A stretch of DNA of 64,000 nt from Noviherbaspirillum autotrophicum (GCF_000818395.1 NZ_JWJG01000028.1:4193908-4257907), one strand, 5' to 3'; shown: positions 18,402-29,366, numbered from the stretch's first letter. Numbers and translations are program-made. The notes: generated by a model not told the origin, from the letters alone.

Positions 18402-19850
18402 TCATTCCCCCGTTCGCAAATTAACCGTCAATAATCGTTTCAAGGCATGGTTTTTCCATGTCAAAGCAAATACACAGATCATCGACAATGCCCCAATGCC
18501 GACGAGTATCTCGAACGCCTCGATATAGGATTTAGGTGTTAGAGGGAAAAACCAGCTAATCGGAGCGACGATAACTACGATTAAAACCGCCCATCCCCAA
18601 CGAGAATAATCAATTTCAATTGACAAATCTCGCCGCATTCTCTCACCCATCGCAAGGAACATTACTACTGCCGCCAGGGGCAGTGCAACTAGAGATTGCT
18701 CTAACGACCAGTTGGCTACAGCGGCCATAACAAGTGACACTGTCAGAAATGCAGCACCTAGAGCATACGGAAGTACCAAAATGTTCATGCGGCGTTTTAC
18801 CTGTGCACCACTACCGAGCACATTAGCCAACACTCGACAACATTCAACCAAGGCTCCCAAATAAACAAACTTGTAAACGCCACCGTAGGACGAGGCTACC
18901 AACAGCATAAGTAAAGCGGGTGCTGAACTTAGTGTGACAGCGACTAGAATCAAATATGCTGGGCCGATTGAATTCAGAAGGTCGGAAAACGCCTTGCCAC
19001 CATCTGTATGAGACACGCCCGAAATTCTTCGGTAATAGAGTGGAAACAAATACTGCATCACTAAGGACTCGCACAGACCCCAGATTTGGTTTGCCAAACC
19101 AAAACCAACTGCGACAAATCCTAATGCAGAAAGTCCCCAATAGTGTTCGAGCAACAGCCTGTAGCCAGATAACTGAGCCCACATAAACCCGGTTGCTATC
19201 GCTAACGGCAAACAATAATCACGAATCGCGTCGGCAGTAAGGAGTGGCCAACTCCCGCGTTTAGTCATGGCCAGTGTACGGTGCAAAATGTTGCCGGCAC
19301 CAAGCGCCCCTATTGCCGCTCCAACGGCTTGGCCTGCAAACCATGCCAATCCACTGTGCCAAATCGTAGTCAGTCCCCACGAAAGGCCAAGACTGCAACA
19401 TACTGTTACTGTCGACCAAAATACCGAGGTTCCCCTTGCGCCGATCATATTGAGCAAAGAAATCCATGTTGAATTCCAGGTGATCGCAACCACCATGAAA
19501 GCAATTAGGATCATTCGTAAAATGCATTCTGATCGTGATAACGATTGCGAGAGAGACCAAGCACCAACGGTTAACGCGCCAATAAGCGCCACCAAGAACA
19601 CATAACCGTGAAAACGTTGCAACCGTGCGAGCAAAGTGCCCTCATCCGCCCATTCATGTGTGTGCCGATTAATATATTGGCCAACAGGATTGACAAGAAA
19701 TAGTCCACAAAAAGCTTGAAAGGTGGCTAGCACGGCGAATATGCCGTATTGATCAGGGTTAAGTAAAGATGTTGCGAAGCGTATAGAAGCAAGTGCAATA
19801 ATCACACTGACGAGGCGTCCGCCGATCAGATAAAAAAAATCACTACGCAC
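18402..19850 (-). CDS. polysaccharide flippase, Wzx-like (MOP superfamily)
   Basis: 482 residues with about 12-14 hydrophobic helices and few charged residues, beginning [20 protein letters not shown] and then FATSLLNPDQYGIFAVLATF, the MATE/MOP flippase opening. Wzx proteins move the undecaprenyl-linked repeat unit from the cytoplasmic to the periplasmic face, supplying Wzy. The start overlaps the GT10 gene end by 8 bases and its stop is 4 bases before the GT11 start, so it is embedded in the operon. Confidence 0.87.
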   Translation of the reverse strand: MRSDFFYLIGGRLVSVIIALASIRFATSLLNPDQYGIFAVLATFQAFCGLFLVNPVGQYINRHTHEWADEGTLLARLQRFHGYVFLVALIGALTVGAWSLSQSLSRSECILRMILIAFMVVAITWNSTWISLLNMIGARGTSVFWSTVTVCCSLGLSWGLTTIWHSGLAWFAGQAVGAAIGALGAGNILHRTLAMTKRGSWPLLTADAIRDYCLPLAIATGFMWAQLSGYRLLLEHYWGLSALGFVAVGFGLANQIWGLCESLVMQYLFPLYYRRISGVSHTDGGKAFSDLLNSIGPAYLILVAVTLSSAPALLMLLVASSYGGVYKFVYLGALVECCRVLANVLGSGAQVKRRMNILVLPYALGAAFLTVSLVMAAVANWSLEQSLVALPLAAVVMFLAMGERMRRDLSIEIDYSRWGWAVLIVVIVAPISWFFPLTPKSYIEAFEILVGIGALSMICVFALTWKNHALKRLLTVNLRTGE

Positions 19851-20856
19851 AACCGAGATCCTGCTCTATTGTTTTTACGACAGTCTCGGCAAAAGCTTGT
19901 GAACTAAAGCGGTACGCAGCACTACTATTAAGAAAATTAGCAATACTTTGCTGGTAACACCGGAATGTATCTTCTGACATTGAATTAATATACTCATATA
20001 CCGCTGCCGTATCAGAGAATTCACGGCGGTCAATAAAACAATTTTTCGGAATATAATCAGTAATGTTATTAGCCCCCCAATAAACCGGCACGCACCCAGA
20101 AAAAAAGCAATCAAAAATCTTTTCAGTAATATAGCCGGGCAAATCCCTAACATTTTCGTAGCAAATAGCAAAACGAGTTCTAAGCAGAACTTCCCGCTTA
20201 TGCTCCACCTTCCCACAGTAACTCGGAAATGGTGTCAAACCAACAAATCGCGATATGTAACGCCAAGCTTTCTTACTAAGTCTACCTATTACACCTGGCG
20301 CCGCTGCAGGCATATTCCATTCCGTCCCGTAAAGTCGAAAATCAGAGGGCGCATTCTTCTCAAACCATCTAATAACTCGTACACGTTCGCTATAAAGCTC
20401 ACGTTCGTCCCAAAGATTCACTGCCTTGTTTCCGGCAATCATGCAACAAAGGTTATCGCGCTTAGCGAAACCATCCACATCAGGCAACATGATCGGATTC
20501 GGGAAATCCAATTTAATAAATTTCACCCCGTCAATCAGTGAATCGTTCCAGGTAAAAATTTTCCTATACCTGTTCCAATTATTGGGATCGTAATTCTCTG
20601 GCTTGATGCAATGAGTCTCAAACATCAGCAAATAATTTATGGGTGATGCCGATAATAACTGAACGTCTTGATGAATTTCAAAGGCAACTGGCTGATCACA
20701 AACTGTGTCGGCTGTGTCAATCATATAATTGATCGTAGCCAAGGCCTCCTTCAATTTCACATAAGGCTCAAAACAGTTGTCTCGGTTATTTGGATTGGAA
20801 AGATCAAAAATCAAATTCTTCGTTAATCCGCCGGCGCGTAAAAATGCATGTTTCAT
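19843..20856 (-). CDS. fucosyltransferase, GT10 family (alpha-1,3/1,4-type)
   Basis: 337 residues. The C-terminal donor-binding motif of GT10 is clear at residues about 243-272: [20 protein letters not shown] then [10 protein letters not shown]. Upstream, the region FRLYGTEWN matches the family too. The N-terminal part has no membrane anchor and is more divergent. Family members transfer L-fucose from GDP-fucose in alpha-1,3 or alpha-1,4 linkage. Its stop overlaps the wzx gene and its start overlaps the acetyltransferase stop by 4 bases. AT-rich codon use suggests this part of the cluster was acquired. Confidence 0.9.
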   Translation of the reverse strand: MKHAFLRAGGLTKNLIFDLSNPNNRDNCFEPYVKLKEALATINYMIDTADTVCDQPVAFEIHQDVQLLSASPINYLLMFETHCIKPENYDPNNWNRYRKIFTWNDSLIDGVKFIKLDFPNPIMLPDVDGFAKRDNLCCMIAGNKAVNLWDERELYSERVRVIRWFEKNAPSDFRLYGTEWNMPAAAPGVIGRLSKKAWRYISRFVGLTPFPSYCGKVEHKREVLLRTRFAICYENVRDLPGYITEKIFDCFFSGCVPVYWGANNITDYIPKNCFIDRREFSDTAAVYEYINSMSEDTFRCYQQSIANFLNSSAAYRFSSQAFAETVVKTIEQDLGCA

Positions 20857-21458
20857 GCAACTTCCTTTTTACTCTCGAATGAGTGTACGAAGGTCGTTGC
20901 ATCTTCCTCATCTAATTGCCACCATTCTGAGTCCAATAACTTTGTTCGCTGCGACTCATCGAATCGGAATTTAATTATCCTTGCGGGAACACCGGCGACT
21001 ATTGCAAAAGGTGGGACATCATGTGTTACAACCGCGTTTGCAGCAACGACTGCTCCCACTCCGATGCGAACCCCTCGTAACACTACTGCATCCACTCCAA
21101 TCCAAACATCGCTCCCAATTTCGCATTCACCTGATGTCAAGACGGACCATGGATTTACATAAAAACGTGACGAAGTTGATACTCGGTCCAACTGATGTTC
21201 ACCTTGACCAATTGACACGTTATTTGCAATTGATACGTATCTTCCGATTTTCGCGGCAGTAATGCACGAATAGCAACCAACATATGTGTATGATCCTATT
21301 TCGCTTGTTCGATCAATTCGGCTTCCAGTCTGAACTTCGATATTTGAACCTTGGATTGCTTCGGAGGCGACATGAAGCGAATAAATGCGACATGACTTCG
21401 TTATCCAAGCTCTAGCGATGCCAGCCAAGTTAAAGAGTTTTCCTACCATGCCTGACAC
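20853..21458 (-). CDS. hexapeptide-repeat O-acetyltransferase (left-handed beta-helix)
   Basis: 201 residues. Hexapeptide repeats run through the middle ([19 protein letters not shown], then [15 protein letters not shown]), followed by a CatB/WcaF-type catalytic segment [20 protein letters not shown] and the ending [19 protein letters not shown]. The histidine of GQGEHQ is the likely catalytic base. It would acetylate a sugar from acetyl-CoA in the cytoplasm. An alternative ATG lies three codons in. It separates gmd from the fucosyltransferases, so O-acetylation of fucose or its neighbour is plausible but unproven. Confidence 0.87.
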   Translation of the reverse strand: MSGMVGKLFNLAGIARAWITKSCRIYSLHVASEAIQGSNIEVQTGSRIDRTSEIGSYTYVGCYSCITAAKIGRYVSIANNVSIGQGEHQLDRVSTSSRFYVNPWSVLTSGECEIGSDVWIGVDAVVLRGVRIGVGAVVAANAVVTHDVPPFAIVAGVPARIIKFRFDESQRTKLLDSEWWQLDEEDATTFVHSFESKKEVA

Positions 21459-21557
21459 TCAATTGCACTAAAGCTCGTTAAGGACACGTCTAGCACATGG
21501 TGGGTCCTATTAAGAGAAACCACACGTGAACTTATGACAGATCGCTCTTGCACTGTT

Positions 21558-22682
21558 TCACTCCACGGATACAGCAATTTTGTAGCCATGATGCTTAAGT
21601 AATGCATGCTGCTTCGCCTTAGCCAAATCCGCAGCAACCATTTCTTTCACCATTTGATTTAAGGTGATTTCTGGCGTCCATCCCAATTTCTGCTTTGCTT
21701 TTACAGGATCTCCAAGCAACGTCTCAACCTCAGTTGGGCGGAAGTAACGTGGATCGATCTTAACTATCACGTCACCTACTTTCACTCCGGGCAGTTCATT
21801 TCCGGACAACGCTGCCACAACTCCTTGTTCGCTCACGCCGGAACCTTGCCACTGTAAAGTAATTCCCAGTTCGGCGGCCGTCATTTCAATAAACTGACGA
21901 ACGCTGTATTGCACACCCGTCGCAATTACAAAATCATCGGGATTTTCCTGTTGAAGCATCAACCACTGCATACGCACATAGTCCTTGGCGTGCCCCCAGT
22001 CCCGTAGAGCATCCATGTTGCCCATGTAAAGACAGCTTTCTAGTCCTTGACTAATATTGGCAAGGCCGCGGGTGATTTTACGTGTTACGAATGTTTCGCC
22101 TCTACGAGGACTTTCGTGATTGAATAGAATGCCGTTGCAAGCATAAATGCCGTATGCTTCGCGATAGTTCACGGTGATCCAATATGCATACATCTTTGCA
22201 ACGGCATAAGGGCTACGAGGGTAAAACGGAGTAGTCTCCTTTTGCGGAACTTCCTGAACCAAACCGTATAGCTCAGATGTCGAGGCCTGATAGAAGCGAG
22301 TTTTCTTTTCCAATCCAAGAATGCGAATGGCTTCTAGAAGACGTAACGTGCCAATACCATCAACATCAGCTGTATATTCGGGGCTTTCAAAACTCACTGC
22401 CACATGGCTTTGTGCACCCAAGTTATAAATTTCGTCAGGCTGTGTTTCCTGCACTATGCGGATTAAATTACTAGTATCAGTGAGGTCACCATAATGAAGC
22501 CGGAAATTGGCGTTTTGAATATGAGGGTCTTGGTAGATGTGATCAACACGTTCCGTGTTAAAAAGACTGGCACGGCGCTTAATACCATGAACGATGTAGC
22601 CTTTTTCGAGTAGAAATTCAGCAAGATACGAACCGTCCTGGCCAGTAATACCTGTGATGAGGGCAACTTTTTGTGTAGTCAT
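21558..22682 (-). CDS. gmd: GDP-mannose 4,6-dehydratase
   Basis: 374 residues from ATG 22682 ([20 protein letters not shown]); the in-frame TTG at 22697 is less likely. The NADP-binding GxxGxxG is in TGITGQDG, the catalytic Thr/Ser region is [15 protein letters not shown] with the Glu, and the Tyr-x-x-x-Lys is YAVAK. It forms GDP-4-keto-6-deoxy-mannose, the first committed step to GDP-L-fucose. fcl lies 26 bases upstream, so the two act together and feed the two fucosyltransferases of the cluster. Confidence 0.96.
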   Translation of the reverse strand: MTTQKVALITGITGQDGSYLAEFLLEKGYIVHGIKRRASLFNTERVDHIYQDPHIQNANFRLHYGDLTDTSNLIRIVQETQPDEIYNLGAQSHVAVSFESPEYTADVDGIGTLRLLEAIRILGLEKKTRFYQASTSELYGLVQEVPQKETTPFYPRSPYAVAKMYAYWITVNYREAYGIYACNGILFNHESPRRGETFVTRKITRGLANISQGLESCLYMGNMDALRDWGHAKDYVRMQWLMLQQENPDDFVIATGVQYSVRQFIEMTAAELGITLQWQGSGVSEQGVVAALSGNELPGVKVGDVIVKIDPRYFRPTEVETLLGDPVKAKQKLGWTPEITLNQMVKEMVAADLAKAKQHALLKHHGYKIAVSVE

Positions 22683-22708
22683 AAATTTGAGCGTCAAGTA
22701 TTCTCTTT

Positions 22709-23689
22709 TTACTTGCGCAGCGAGAGTCCATTAATCAAAAAATCTTCATAAGCTCGGGTCAAACCCTCATCCAGGCTTATTTTTGCCTCCCAGCCAAGTG
22801 AGTTTAGAAGCGAGCTATCCATAAGTTTGCGCGGCGCCCCATCGGGTTTGCTAGTATCGAACTCGATTTTTCCGTGGTATTCGACAACCTTTCCTACTGC
22901 CTCAGCTAGTTCACGAATTGTTATGTCCTCACCAAATCCAACGTTGACATGGCTTTGCATTGGCTTAGTATGCGCACCGTAGATAGCCTTATCAAGGTTC
23001 ATAATATGAACGCAGGCATCGGCCATATCGTCAACATAGAGAAATTCGCGACGCGGCGTACCGCTCCCCCAAATCGTAACGGCGGGGCTATTCGCAACCT
23101 TTGCCTCGTGAAAGCGCCGGATAAGTGCGGGAATTACATGGCTGTTTTCTGGATGGTAGTTATCGTTCGGGCCATATAAGTTAGTCGGCATGACACTCCG
23201 GTAATCAACGTCGTGGCTTTGACCATATTGACGGTTATAACTTTCACATAGCTTGATACCGGCGATTTTTGCTACTGCATATGGCTCATTAGTTTCTTCG
23301 AGCTCCCCTGTGAGAAGAGCATTTTCAGTCATGGGCTGTGCAGCCAATTTGGGGTAAATACAGCTTGAACCAAGAAACAGAAGCTGCCTCACTCCTACAC
23401 GCCAAGCTTCGTGGATGACGTTCGCTTCTATCATTAGATTTTGATAGATAAACTCGGCCGGATATGTGTTATTCGCATGAATTCCGCCAACCTTAGCAGC
23501 TGCCAAATACACTTGGTCCGGCTTTTCAATTTCAAAGAAGGTTCGGACAGCCGCCTGATTAGACAAATCCAGTTCAGCATGAGTACGTGTAACAATGTTG
23601 GTCTGCCCCCGCAGTTGCAGGGCGCGAATAATGGCAGAGCCAACCATCCCCTGATGACCTGCAACATACGTTTTGTAGTGAGTATTCAT
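22709..23689 (-). CDS. fcl: GDP-L-fucose synthase
   Basis: 326 residues from ATG 23689 ([20 protein letters not shown]); the frame extends to 23749 but overlaps manC and lacks family similarity there. Nucleotide-binding GHQGMVG, catalytic Ser in [12 protein letters not shown], and YAVAKIAG (Tyr-x-x-x-Lys) identify the SDR epimerase-reductase. It performs 3,5-epimerisation and NADPH-dependent 4-reduction of the Gmd product to GDP-L-fucose. It starts 10 bases after the manC stop. Confidence 0.95.
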   Translation of the reverse strand: MNTHYKTYVAGHQGMVGSAIIRALQLRGQTNIVTRTHAELDLSNQAAVRTFFEIEKPDQVYLAAAKVGGIHANNTYPAEFIYQNLMIEANVIHEAWRVGVRQLLFLGSSCIYPKLAAQPMTENALLTGELEETNEPYAVAKIAGIKLCESYNRQYGQSHDVDYRSVMPTNLYGPNDNYHPENSHVIPALIRRFHEAKVANSPAVTIWGSGTPRREFLYVDDMADACVHIMNLDKAIYGAHTKPMQSHVNVGFGEDITIRELAEAVGKVVEYHGKIEFDTSKPDGAPRKLMDSSLLNSLGWEAKISLDEGLTRAYEDFLINGLSLRK

Positions 23690-23699
23690 GGCTGTTTTA

Positions 23700-25121
23700 T
23701 TATTGGACGCGCCCATAGGTATCCTCAAATCGAACAATATCGTCCTCACCTAGATAACTACCGGACTGTACTTCTATCATTTCAAGGTCGGTTTTGCCAG
23801 GATTGTGTAAACGATGCACTTCCCCAATAGGGATGTATGTAGACTGATTTTCAGAAAGTAGATAGGTACTATTTCCACACGTGACTTCTGCGGTACCTTT
23901 AACGACAATCCAATGCTCAGCGCGATGATAGTGTTTTTGCAAACTCAGGCTGGCCCCTGGTTTAACAGCAATTCGTTTCACCTGGAACCGCTCACCCATG
24001 TCGATACTGTCGTACCATCCCCAAGGACGCGCGACTTTTCGATGCAAGGTCGCCTGTGGGCTTTGGCGGGTTTCCAATTCAGTTACAACGTGCTTGACAT
24101 CCTCTGCATGCGTGCGAGCTGCCACAAGTAATGCGTCTGCCGTATCAATAATCAGCAACTCCTCCGTGCCTAACGCAACAACTGGGCGATATGGGGCATG
24201 AATAAAAGTTCGGCGAGCTTGCACAGCCAACCCATGCCCCTCGATTCGATTGCCATCGCCATCTGGCTCAACTAATTCAGCAACCGCATTCCAACTTCCG
24301 ACGTCGCTCCAAGCTCCATTGAAAGGCACGACAACTAAATTAGGATGATGTTCCATCACCGCGTAGTCGATACTTTGAGAACGGCATGTTGTAAACGCAC
24401 TTTTTTCCGGACGAACAAATATCCTTGATCCATGTTCATCCTTAGTTGCAGATGCCATGGCCTTCTGACAATTTTGGAGAATGTCCGGTGCATATTCTTG
24501 CAATGCTTGAATTAGGGTGTCAGCGCGAGTCAAAAAAATGCCTGCATTCCAAAGAACTTTACCCTGAAGAATCAGCGCTTGTGCTTTTTCAGTATTAGGC
24601 TTTTCAATAAACCGGACAACCTTGTAACCGCCTCCATCTTCATTAGCCTTGTCGCACTCTATGTAGCCATAAGCCGTACTAGGGAAACTAGGCATCACAC
24701 CAAACGTGACGATCGCCCCAGATTCGGCAGCTCTCCTGCCTTGCTCAATTACCCGTAGAAAAGCGTTTGTATCAGGAATATGGTGATCAGCAGGACAAAA
24801 GAGCAATAACTCATCCGCTTTTGCCTGTAGAGCTGCCAGCGCCATTGCAGCGGCAGTATTACGCGCGACGGGTTCAAGAATGATTTTTTCGCCTGCGTTA
24901 GCAGCTTGCATGGCTTCCGCCACCAGAAACCGATGATCCTCGGCTGCGATGCAAATTAATTTCGAAGCGGCAACCTCATTAATTTTTCCAAGCCGCTCAA
25001 GAGTCAGATGTAGCAGGCTCTTATTGTCAATAAGGGATACAAACTGCTTTGGAAAGCTTTTTCGGGAAAGTGGCCACAGGCGAGTACCGGATCCACCACA
25101 GAGAATGATTGGAATAATCAT
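23700..25121 (-). CDS. manC: mannose-1-phosphate guanylyltransferase / mannose-6-phosphate isomerase
   Basis: 473 residues from ATG 25121 ([20 protein letters not shown]), the bifunctional type II enzyme. The pyrophosphorylase signature [19 protein letters not shown] is at the N-terminus, FIEKPN marks the sugar-nucleotide site, and the C-terminal cupin isomerase domain shows [27 protein letters not shown] and the ending [19 protein letters not shown]. It supplies GDP-mannose for gmd and fcl. No phosphomannomutase gene is seen in the window, so ManB must come from elsewhere. Confidence 0.96.
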   Translation of the reverse strand: MIIPIILCGGSGTRLWPLSRKSFPKQFVSLIDNKSLLHLTLERLGKINEVAASKLICIAAEDHRFLVAEAMQAANAGEKIILEPVARNTAAAMALAALQAKADELLLFCPADHHIPDTNAFLRVIEQGRRAAESGAIVTFGVMPSFPSTAYGYIECDKANEDGGGYKVVRFIEKPNTEKAQALILQGKVLWNAGIFLTRADTLIQALQEYAPDILQNCQKAMASATKDEHGSRIFVRPEKSAFTTCRSQSIDYAVMEHHPNLVVVPFNGAWSDVGSWNAVAELVEPDGDGNRIEGHGLAVQARRTFIHAPYRPVVALGTEELLIIDTADALLVAARTHAEDVKHVVTELETRQSPQATLHRKVARPWGWYDSIDMGERFQVKRIAVKPGASLSLQKHYHRAEHWIVVKGTAEVTCGNSTYLLSENQSTYIPIGEVHRLHNPGKTDLEMIEVQSGSYLGEDDIVRFEDTYGRVQ

Positions 25122-25137
25122 GGCTTTATATTTTTGA

Positions 25138-26139
25138 TTACGATTCCGATTGAATCTGCCAACGCCAAGTACTGGCGCACATGTCCGCGAGGTTTCGCTT
25201 TGCGTACCACTGCAATTGCTCAGCAGCTTTATCGGCCATAGCAAAGCACATTGCAATATCCCCTGGACGCCGTTGAGTAATTTGATAAGCTACGTTTTTC
25301 CCGCTCGCGGCTTCAAAAGCACGCACCATTTCCAAGACGCTCGTTCCGCGGCCTGTACCTAGATTTATCGCATGCCACCCTTTTTGATGCTTTAAGAAAT
25401 CCAGGGCAGCCGAATGGCCTTCGGCCAAGTCCATTACATGGATATAGTCACGAATACCGGTTCCATCAGGCGTTGGATAGTCGTTGCCAAACACATGTAG
25501 GCACGGAAGTTTTCCGATGGCCACTTGTGCCAGATACGGCATCAAGTTATTGGGGATACCACAGGGATCTTCGCCAATCAATCCAGATTCATGAGCGCCT
25601 ACTGGATTGAAATAACGCAGGCATACAATACGCCAACTTGAATCCGATCTGGCGACATCGGCAAGCACTTCCTCAATATGCAGTTTGCTACGGCCATAAG
25701 GATTAGTGACACTTGTAGGATGATTTTCGTCAATAGGCACATATTGTGGATTGCCATAAACGGTGGCACTTGAACTAAAGACCAATGTTTTTACACCACA
25801 TGAATCCATGCCCTGCAACAGGCTAATAGTACCCTGTACATTATTGGCATAGTAATCAATAGGTTTTACTACTGACTCCCCCACCGCCTTAAGGCCCGCG
25901 AAATGAATAACTGCATCGATGGAATATTGTTGAAGTGTCCTGCAAACCACATCAGTGTCGCGCACGTCACCTTTTACAATCGGGACAGACTTGCCGGAGA
26001 TCCTTTGCAATCGAAGTATGACATCGGGCTGGCTGTTACAAAAATTGTCGATCACCACAACAGTATGCCCCTCGCTCATTAACGCAAGAGCAGTATGACT
26101 ACCGATGTAACCGGCGCCCCCAGTAAGCAAAATATTCAT
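25138..26139 (-). CDS. galE: UDP-glucose 4-epimerase
   Basis: 333 residues from ATG 26139, preceded by a strong GGGGAGG ribosome binding site and overlapping the wzz stop by 4 bases (ATGA). TGGAGYIGSHTALAL binds NAD; SSSATVYG and YGRSK carry the catalytic Ser/Thr and Tyr-x-x-x-Lys; the ending RRPGDIAMCFAMADKA is typical of GalE. It interconverts UDP-glucose and UDP-galactose (or the HexNAc forms) and so supplies galactose-type donors for the polymer. Confidence 0.94.
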   Translation of the reverse strand: MNILLTGGAGYIGSHTALALMSEGHTVVVIDNFCNSQPDVILRLQRISGKSVPIVKGDVRDTDVVCRTLQQYSIDAVIHFAGLKAVGESVVKPIDYYANNVQGTISLLQGMDSCGVKTLVFSSSATVYGNPQYVPIDENHPTSVTNPYGRSKLHIEEVLADVARSDSSWRIVCLRYFNPVGAHESGLIGEDPCGIPNNLMPYLAQVAIGKLPCLHVFGNDYPTPDGTGIRDYIHVMDLAEGHSAALDFLKHQKGWHAINLGTGRGTSVLEMVRAFEAASGKNVAYQITQRRPGDIAMCFAMADKAAEQLQWYAKRNLADMCASTWRWQIQSES

Positions 26140-27377
26140 GAGGCTGACCTCCCCTGAATAGTTTTCCAGGCCAGAGATAATTCTTGCCACCGTTGACTAT
26201 TTTTTGGGTCACGGCGAGAGCGTCTATAACCTTCACATATAAATGCAAACATAACGCCAAGTGCACTACCACCAAATAAACCAGCAAGTGTGATCATTGC
26301 GCGTTTCGGTTTTGATTTTTTTTCCGCTGGAACTGCCTTATCTAGTAATTGAATTATTGATGAATCCTTCGCTTCCTCGATCTTCGCAAGCTCATATTGC
26401 TTAGCCAGAAGTTCGAAGATTGTTTCGTAATATTTGACGTCACGAAGCTTGCGCACGTACTCGATTCCAGCTTCGGGGATTCGTCCAGTGGATAGCATGA
26501 AGTCTCCGTCTTTTGACGGCCGATTCTTTTCCAGCTTGAGCAACTGTGCCTGCAGTCCACGCAGCTCTTCCTGTGTACGCAGCAGCTCGGGATTCTGCGC
26601 CGTAGCAAAGGTACGCATAGCGTTTAGCTGGACCTCCTTCGCTGCGATCGTGCCTTTGAGTTGCGCGACACTTGAGATAATCGCTTGTACCTGCCCTTCC
26701 GGCTGGATCATTCCGGTTTTTTCTTGCGTAGTACGAAGCGCCACCTCGGCATTAGCCAGTTGTTCTTTTGCGTCTTTTAACTGCCGCTCGAAAAAAAGGC
26801 GCCGTTGCGATGCCTCTGAAATTGCCATTGTCTGCGTGAGCTTGGTTAGTTCATCGACATAGGCGTTCGCCAAGTCCGCCGCAAACTTAGGATCTTGATC
26901 ACTTGCAATAATCGAGATCAATCCATCTTTTTTACCATTTTCAATCTGAATCGACCGAGTCAAAGCCTGACGCGCGTCATCCATGGTTTTACTTTGATAC
27001 CGTTCTTTCAGTTTAAAACGTGCGATAAGGCTATCGGCCACTGTGCGACTTTCCAGTATGCCAACATAAAGATCGCTCGGATTCTTTATGCCCGTAGCAC
27101 CGCCGATCGCACCCGCCAATCCTCCCAGCTGTCCCAGCATCGCAGCCATTCCAGATGATTGTTGTTGCGGTGGCATAATTTTTGCCGTGCTCGTAAAAAT
27201 TGGAGTCATCGCCAGTGAGGCTGCCAGTGCTATCGCCCCTCCCATAACTGGCAAGCCGAACACCAGTTTTTTGTGACGACCTAACGCAATCAGTACATCA
27301 ACGAGATGAATGTCGCTTTCCCCCTCATACACTGGCACCTGATTAGGCATTTTATGTGCGACTTGCTCAGACATCAT
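26136..27377 (-). CDS. Wzz-type chain-length determinant (polysaccharide co-polymerase, no kinase)
   Basis: 413 residues. An N-terminal cytoplasmic stretch with HLVDVLIALGRHKKLVFGLP is followed by TM1 (about residues 42-62), a long periplasmic coiled-coil region (LFFERQLKDAKEQLANAEVA and on), a Pro-containing segment and TM2 near residues 360-382. The C-terminal tail is short and has no Walker motifs or tyrosine cluster, so there is no fused BY-kinase. A glycine-rich insert (GMAAMLGQLGGLAGAIGG) follows TM1 and PPQQQ, as in related PCP proteins. It should set chain length with Wzy and dock to the export protein encoded next to it. Confidence 0.92.
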   Translation of the reverse strand: MMSEQVAHKMPNQVPVYEGESDIHLVDVLIALGRHKKLVFGLPVMGGAIALAASLAMTPIFTSTAKIMPPQQQSSGMAAMLGQLGGLAGAIGGATGIKNPSDLYVGILESRTVADSLIARFKLKERYQSKTMDDARQALTRSIQIENGKKDGLISIIASDQDPKFAADLANAYVDELTKLTQTMAISEASQRRLFFERQLKDAKEQLANAEVALRTTQEKTGMIQPEGQVQAIISSVAQLKGTIAAKEVQLNAMRTFATAQNPELLRTQEELRGLQAQLLKLEKNRPSKDGDFMLSTGRIPEAGIEYVRKLRDVKYYETIFELLAKQYELAKIEEAKDSSIIQLLDKAVPAEKKSKPKRAMITLAGLFGGSALGVMFAFICEGYRRSRRDPKNSQRWQELSLAWKTIQGRSAS

Positions 27378-27423
27378 TTACTTCCACATAAGCTCCCGAT
27401 ATTGGGTATGAAAATCGATCACG

Positions 27424-29340
27424 TTAGTTTTTCAACACTTTGAGCCCAGCCGCGCCCAATCCAAACTGATAAAGAATAGTCGTCCATTCCTTCACGCTCT
27501 GCGTCCATGAGTTGCGATCGATTTTTTCCGGCACGACGACGGCATCACCCGGATTGACACGTGCGCCGCCCAATCCACCGAACCATCCGCTACTGTGCGA
27601 GCTTTGCGCAGTACCGTCGGCGTGCAGCAGATAAATCTCCGAGGTGTCCGCGGTTGCCGTCGGGCCGCCTGCAAGGCCGAGGTAGTCGTTGACGATGCGT
27701 TGCGGTTTGAAGATGAATGCGCTTTGCTGGAATACCGCGCCCATGACATCGACGGTGCCCGGCTTGCGCGGAACGTAGATAGCGTCGTCGCCCTGCAGTT
27801 CGAGGTCCGGCAGATTTTTCACCTGTGCGTCAGCATCGGACAGTTCGAGTACGATCCGCCCTTCCGCTTTGATGGAGCGCATTTTCTGTGCGAGCTGGCG
27901 TTGCCGCTCAAGCTCGGCGTTGACAGCTGCGATATTCTCTTTGTCAGTGGTGCCGGCTAGGCGCTGCTTGGCGTTTGATTCGATGTCCCGCTCGAAGCGG
28001 TCGGCCACTTCGTTGAGCTTTGCCTGCTGAGCGCGACGTACGCTCTCACGCGTGAGCTGCATCGCATAGAGATAGCCATCTTCGGTGATGCCGCCTAAGC
28101 GGGCGATCAGTGCGCGCAGGGTCTCGCCTTTTCGCAGCTGGAATACGCCGCTTTGCTTGATTTCCCCCGATACACGCACATACTCGTTGCGAACCTGTGC
28201 CTGGACAGGGACAGCGCCGGGCGAAAACACGCGCAGCACGTCAGCCGGTTGCAGTGGTATACCTGCTAGCCGGCTGCCGGCATTGCTGTTGTCAGCAATT
28301 AGGTCGGCGATGACCTGGTAATTGTTATTAACGTTTTTTTCGACCACGACTTGCTTTGATTCGGTTGCGGAGTCAAAGCCACCTGCCCATGCCATCAGGT
28401 CGGCAAGCGAAGACTGGCCTTTCAATTCGAAGATACTAGGCCTCTTCACATTGCCGGTCAACGCAACCAGCGGGCCGACTTCGGGGATATAAACCACGTC
28501 GCCGTCCTGTAGCGGCACGTCACGGCTTTTGTCGCCCTTGACCAGCATGTCATAGACGTCGAAGGTCGTGATCGTTGCGTCGCCACGCTTGACCTGAATA
28601 TTGCGCATCGAACCAGAGGCATCCGGCCCACCAGAGGTAAACAGTGCGTTGAGAAGCGTGCTCATCGCATTGAGCGTATAGGTTCCCGGGCGGGCTGCAT
28701 GCCCGACTACGTAAACCTGCACGGAGCGCGCCTGCGAAATGCTGGCAGTCAGTTCAAAGTTACTGAAGTTCTTACCGATCGCTTTTTTGAGGTGGCCTTG
28801 TAAATCGCGGTACTTCACGCCGGCGACTCGCACGGAGCCCACGCGTGGAATGTAGATTGCACCACTGCGGTCGACAGTAGCGCTCAGGTCAATGTCGACC
28901 ATACCCCAACCGCGAATCTGCAGCTCGTCGCCCGGGCCGACTATATAGTCGGCATTCACCGGCACACCATTGAGCGATGTGAAATTGCTGGGCGCATCGA
29001 CGAACAAGTCCGTGCCGAAAATCTCCAGCGACGTTCCCGCCACCTTTTCGACAAAAATTGCGAAGGTCGATTTTTCTCGTTTGGGCAAGGGATATGGCGG
29101 CATTCCTTGCTGCACTCGCATCTCACCGTTCACACGAGCATCTGCCCCAGTATTCGAGATGCGCGGGAGACCGGTTGTGCCGGCTGCAATGGTCGGTCCC
29201 TGACTCGCGTTAGCGGAAGCTGCCGTGGCTTGGTTGCTCATATCCTGAGGCCAATTCGACGGTGTTGCTGCTAGCGCCACGTCCGCCAAAAAGATCAGAC
29301 CGCCTGCCAGCAGTGATACTGCGAAATATGAGTTTCTCAT
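27424..29340 (-). CDS. polysaccharide export outer-membrane protein, Wza-like (OPX) with SLBB domains
   Basis: 638 residues, clearly longer than Wza (about 380). A type I signal peptide is seen (MRNSYFAVSLLAGGLIFLAD, cleavage near ALA-AT); there is no lipobox cysteine, unlike Wza. The Poly_export domain spans roughly residues 130-215 (VGPGDELQIRGWGMVDIDL), followed by several SLBB units, for example VVGHAARPGTYTLNAMSTLL and RVSGEIKQSGVFQLRKGETL, then a coiled region and VMGAVFQQSAFIFKPQRIV. It forms or contributes to the outer-membrane exit for the polymer. It is 47 bases after the YjbH-like gene and 46 before wzz. Confidence 0.93.
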   Translation of the reverse strand: MRNSYFAVSLLAGGLIFLADVALAATPSNWPQDMSNQATAASANASQGPTIAAGTTGLPRISNTGADARVNGEMRVQQGMPPYPLPKREKSTFAIFVEKVAGTSLEIFGTDLFVDAPSNFTSLNGVPVNADYIVGPGDELQIRGWGMVDIDLSATVDRSGAIYIPRVGSVRVAGVKYRDLQGHLKKAIGKNFSNFELTASISQARSVQVYVVGHAARPGTYTLNAMSTLLNALFTSGGPDASGSMRNIQVKRGDATITTFDVYDMLVKGDKSRDVPLQDGDVVYIPEVGPLVALTGNVKRPSIFELKGQSSLADLMAWAGGFDSATESKQVVVEKNVNNNYQVIADLIADNSNAGSRLAGIPLQPADVLRVFSPGAVPVQAQVRNEYVRVSGEIKQSGVFQLRKGETLRALIARLGGITEDGYLYAMQLTRESVRRAQQAKLNEVADRFERDIESNAKQRLAGTTDKENIAAVNAELERQRQLAQKMRSIKAEGRIVLELSDADAQVKNLPDLELQGDDAIYVPRKPGTVDVMGAVFQQSAFIFKPQRIVNDYLGLAGGPTATADTSEIYLLHADGTAQSSHSSGWFGGLGGARVNPGDAVVVPEKIDRNSWTQSVKEWTTILYQFGLGAAGLKVLKN

Positions 29341-29366
29341 TCGTGATTCTTAAAATATTCAATAAA

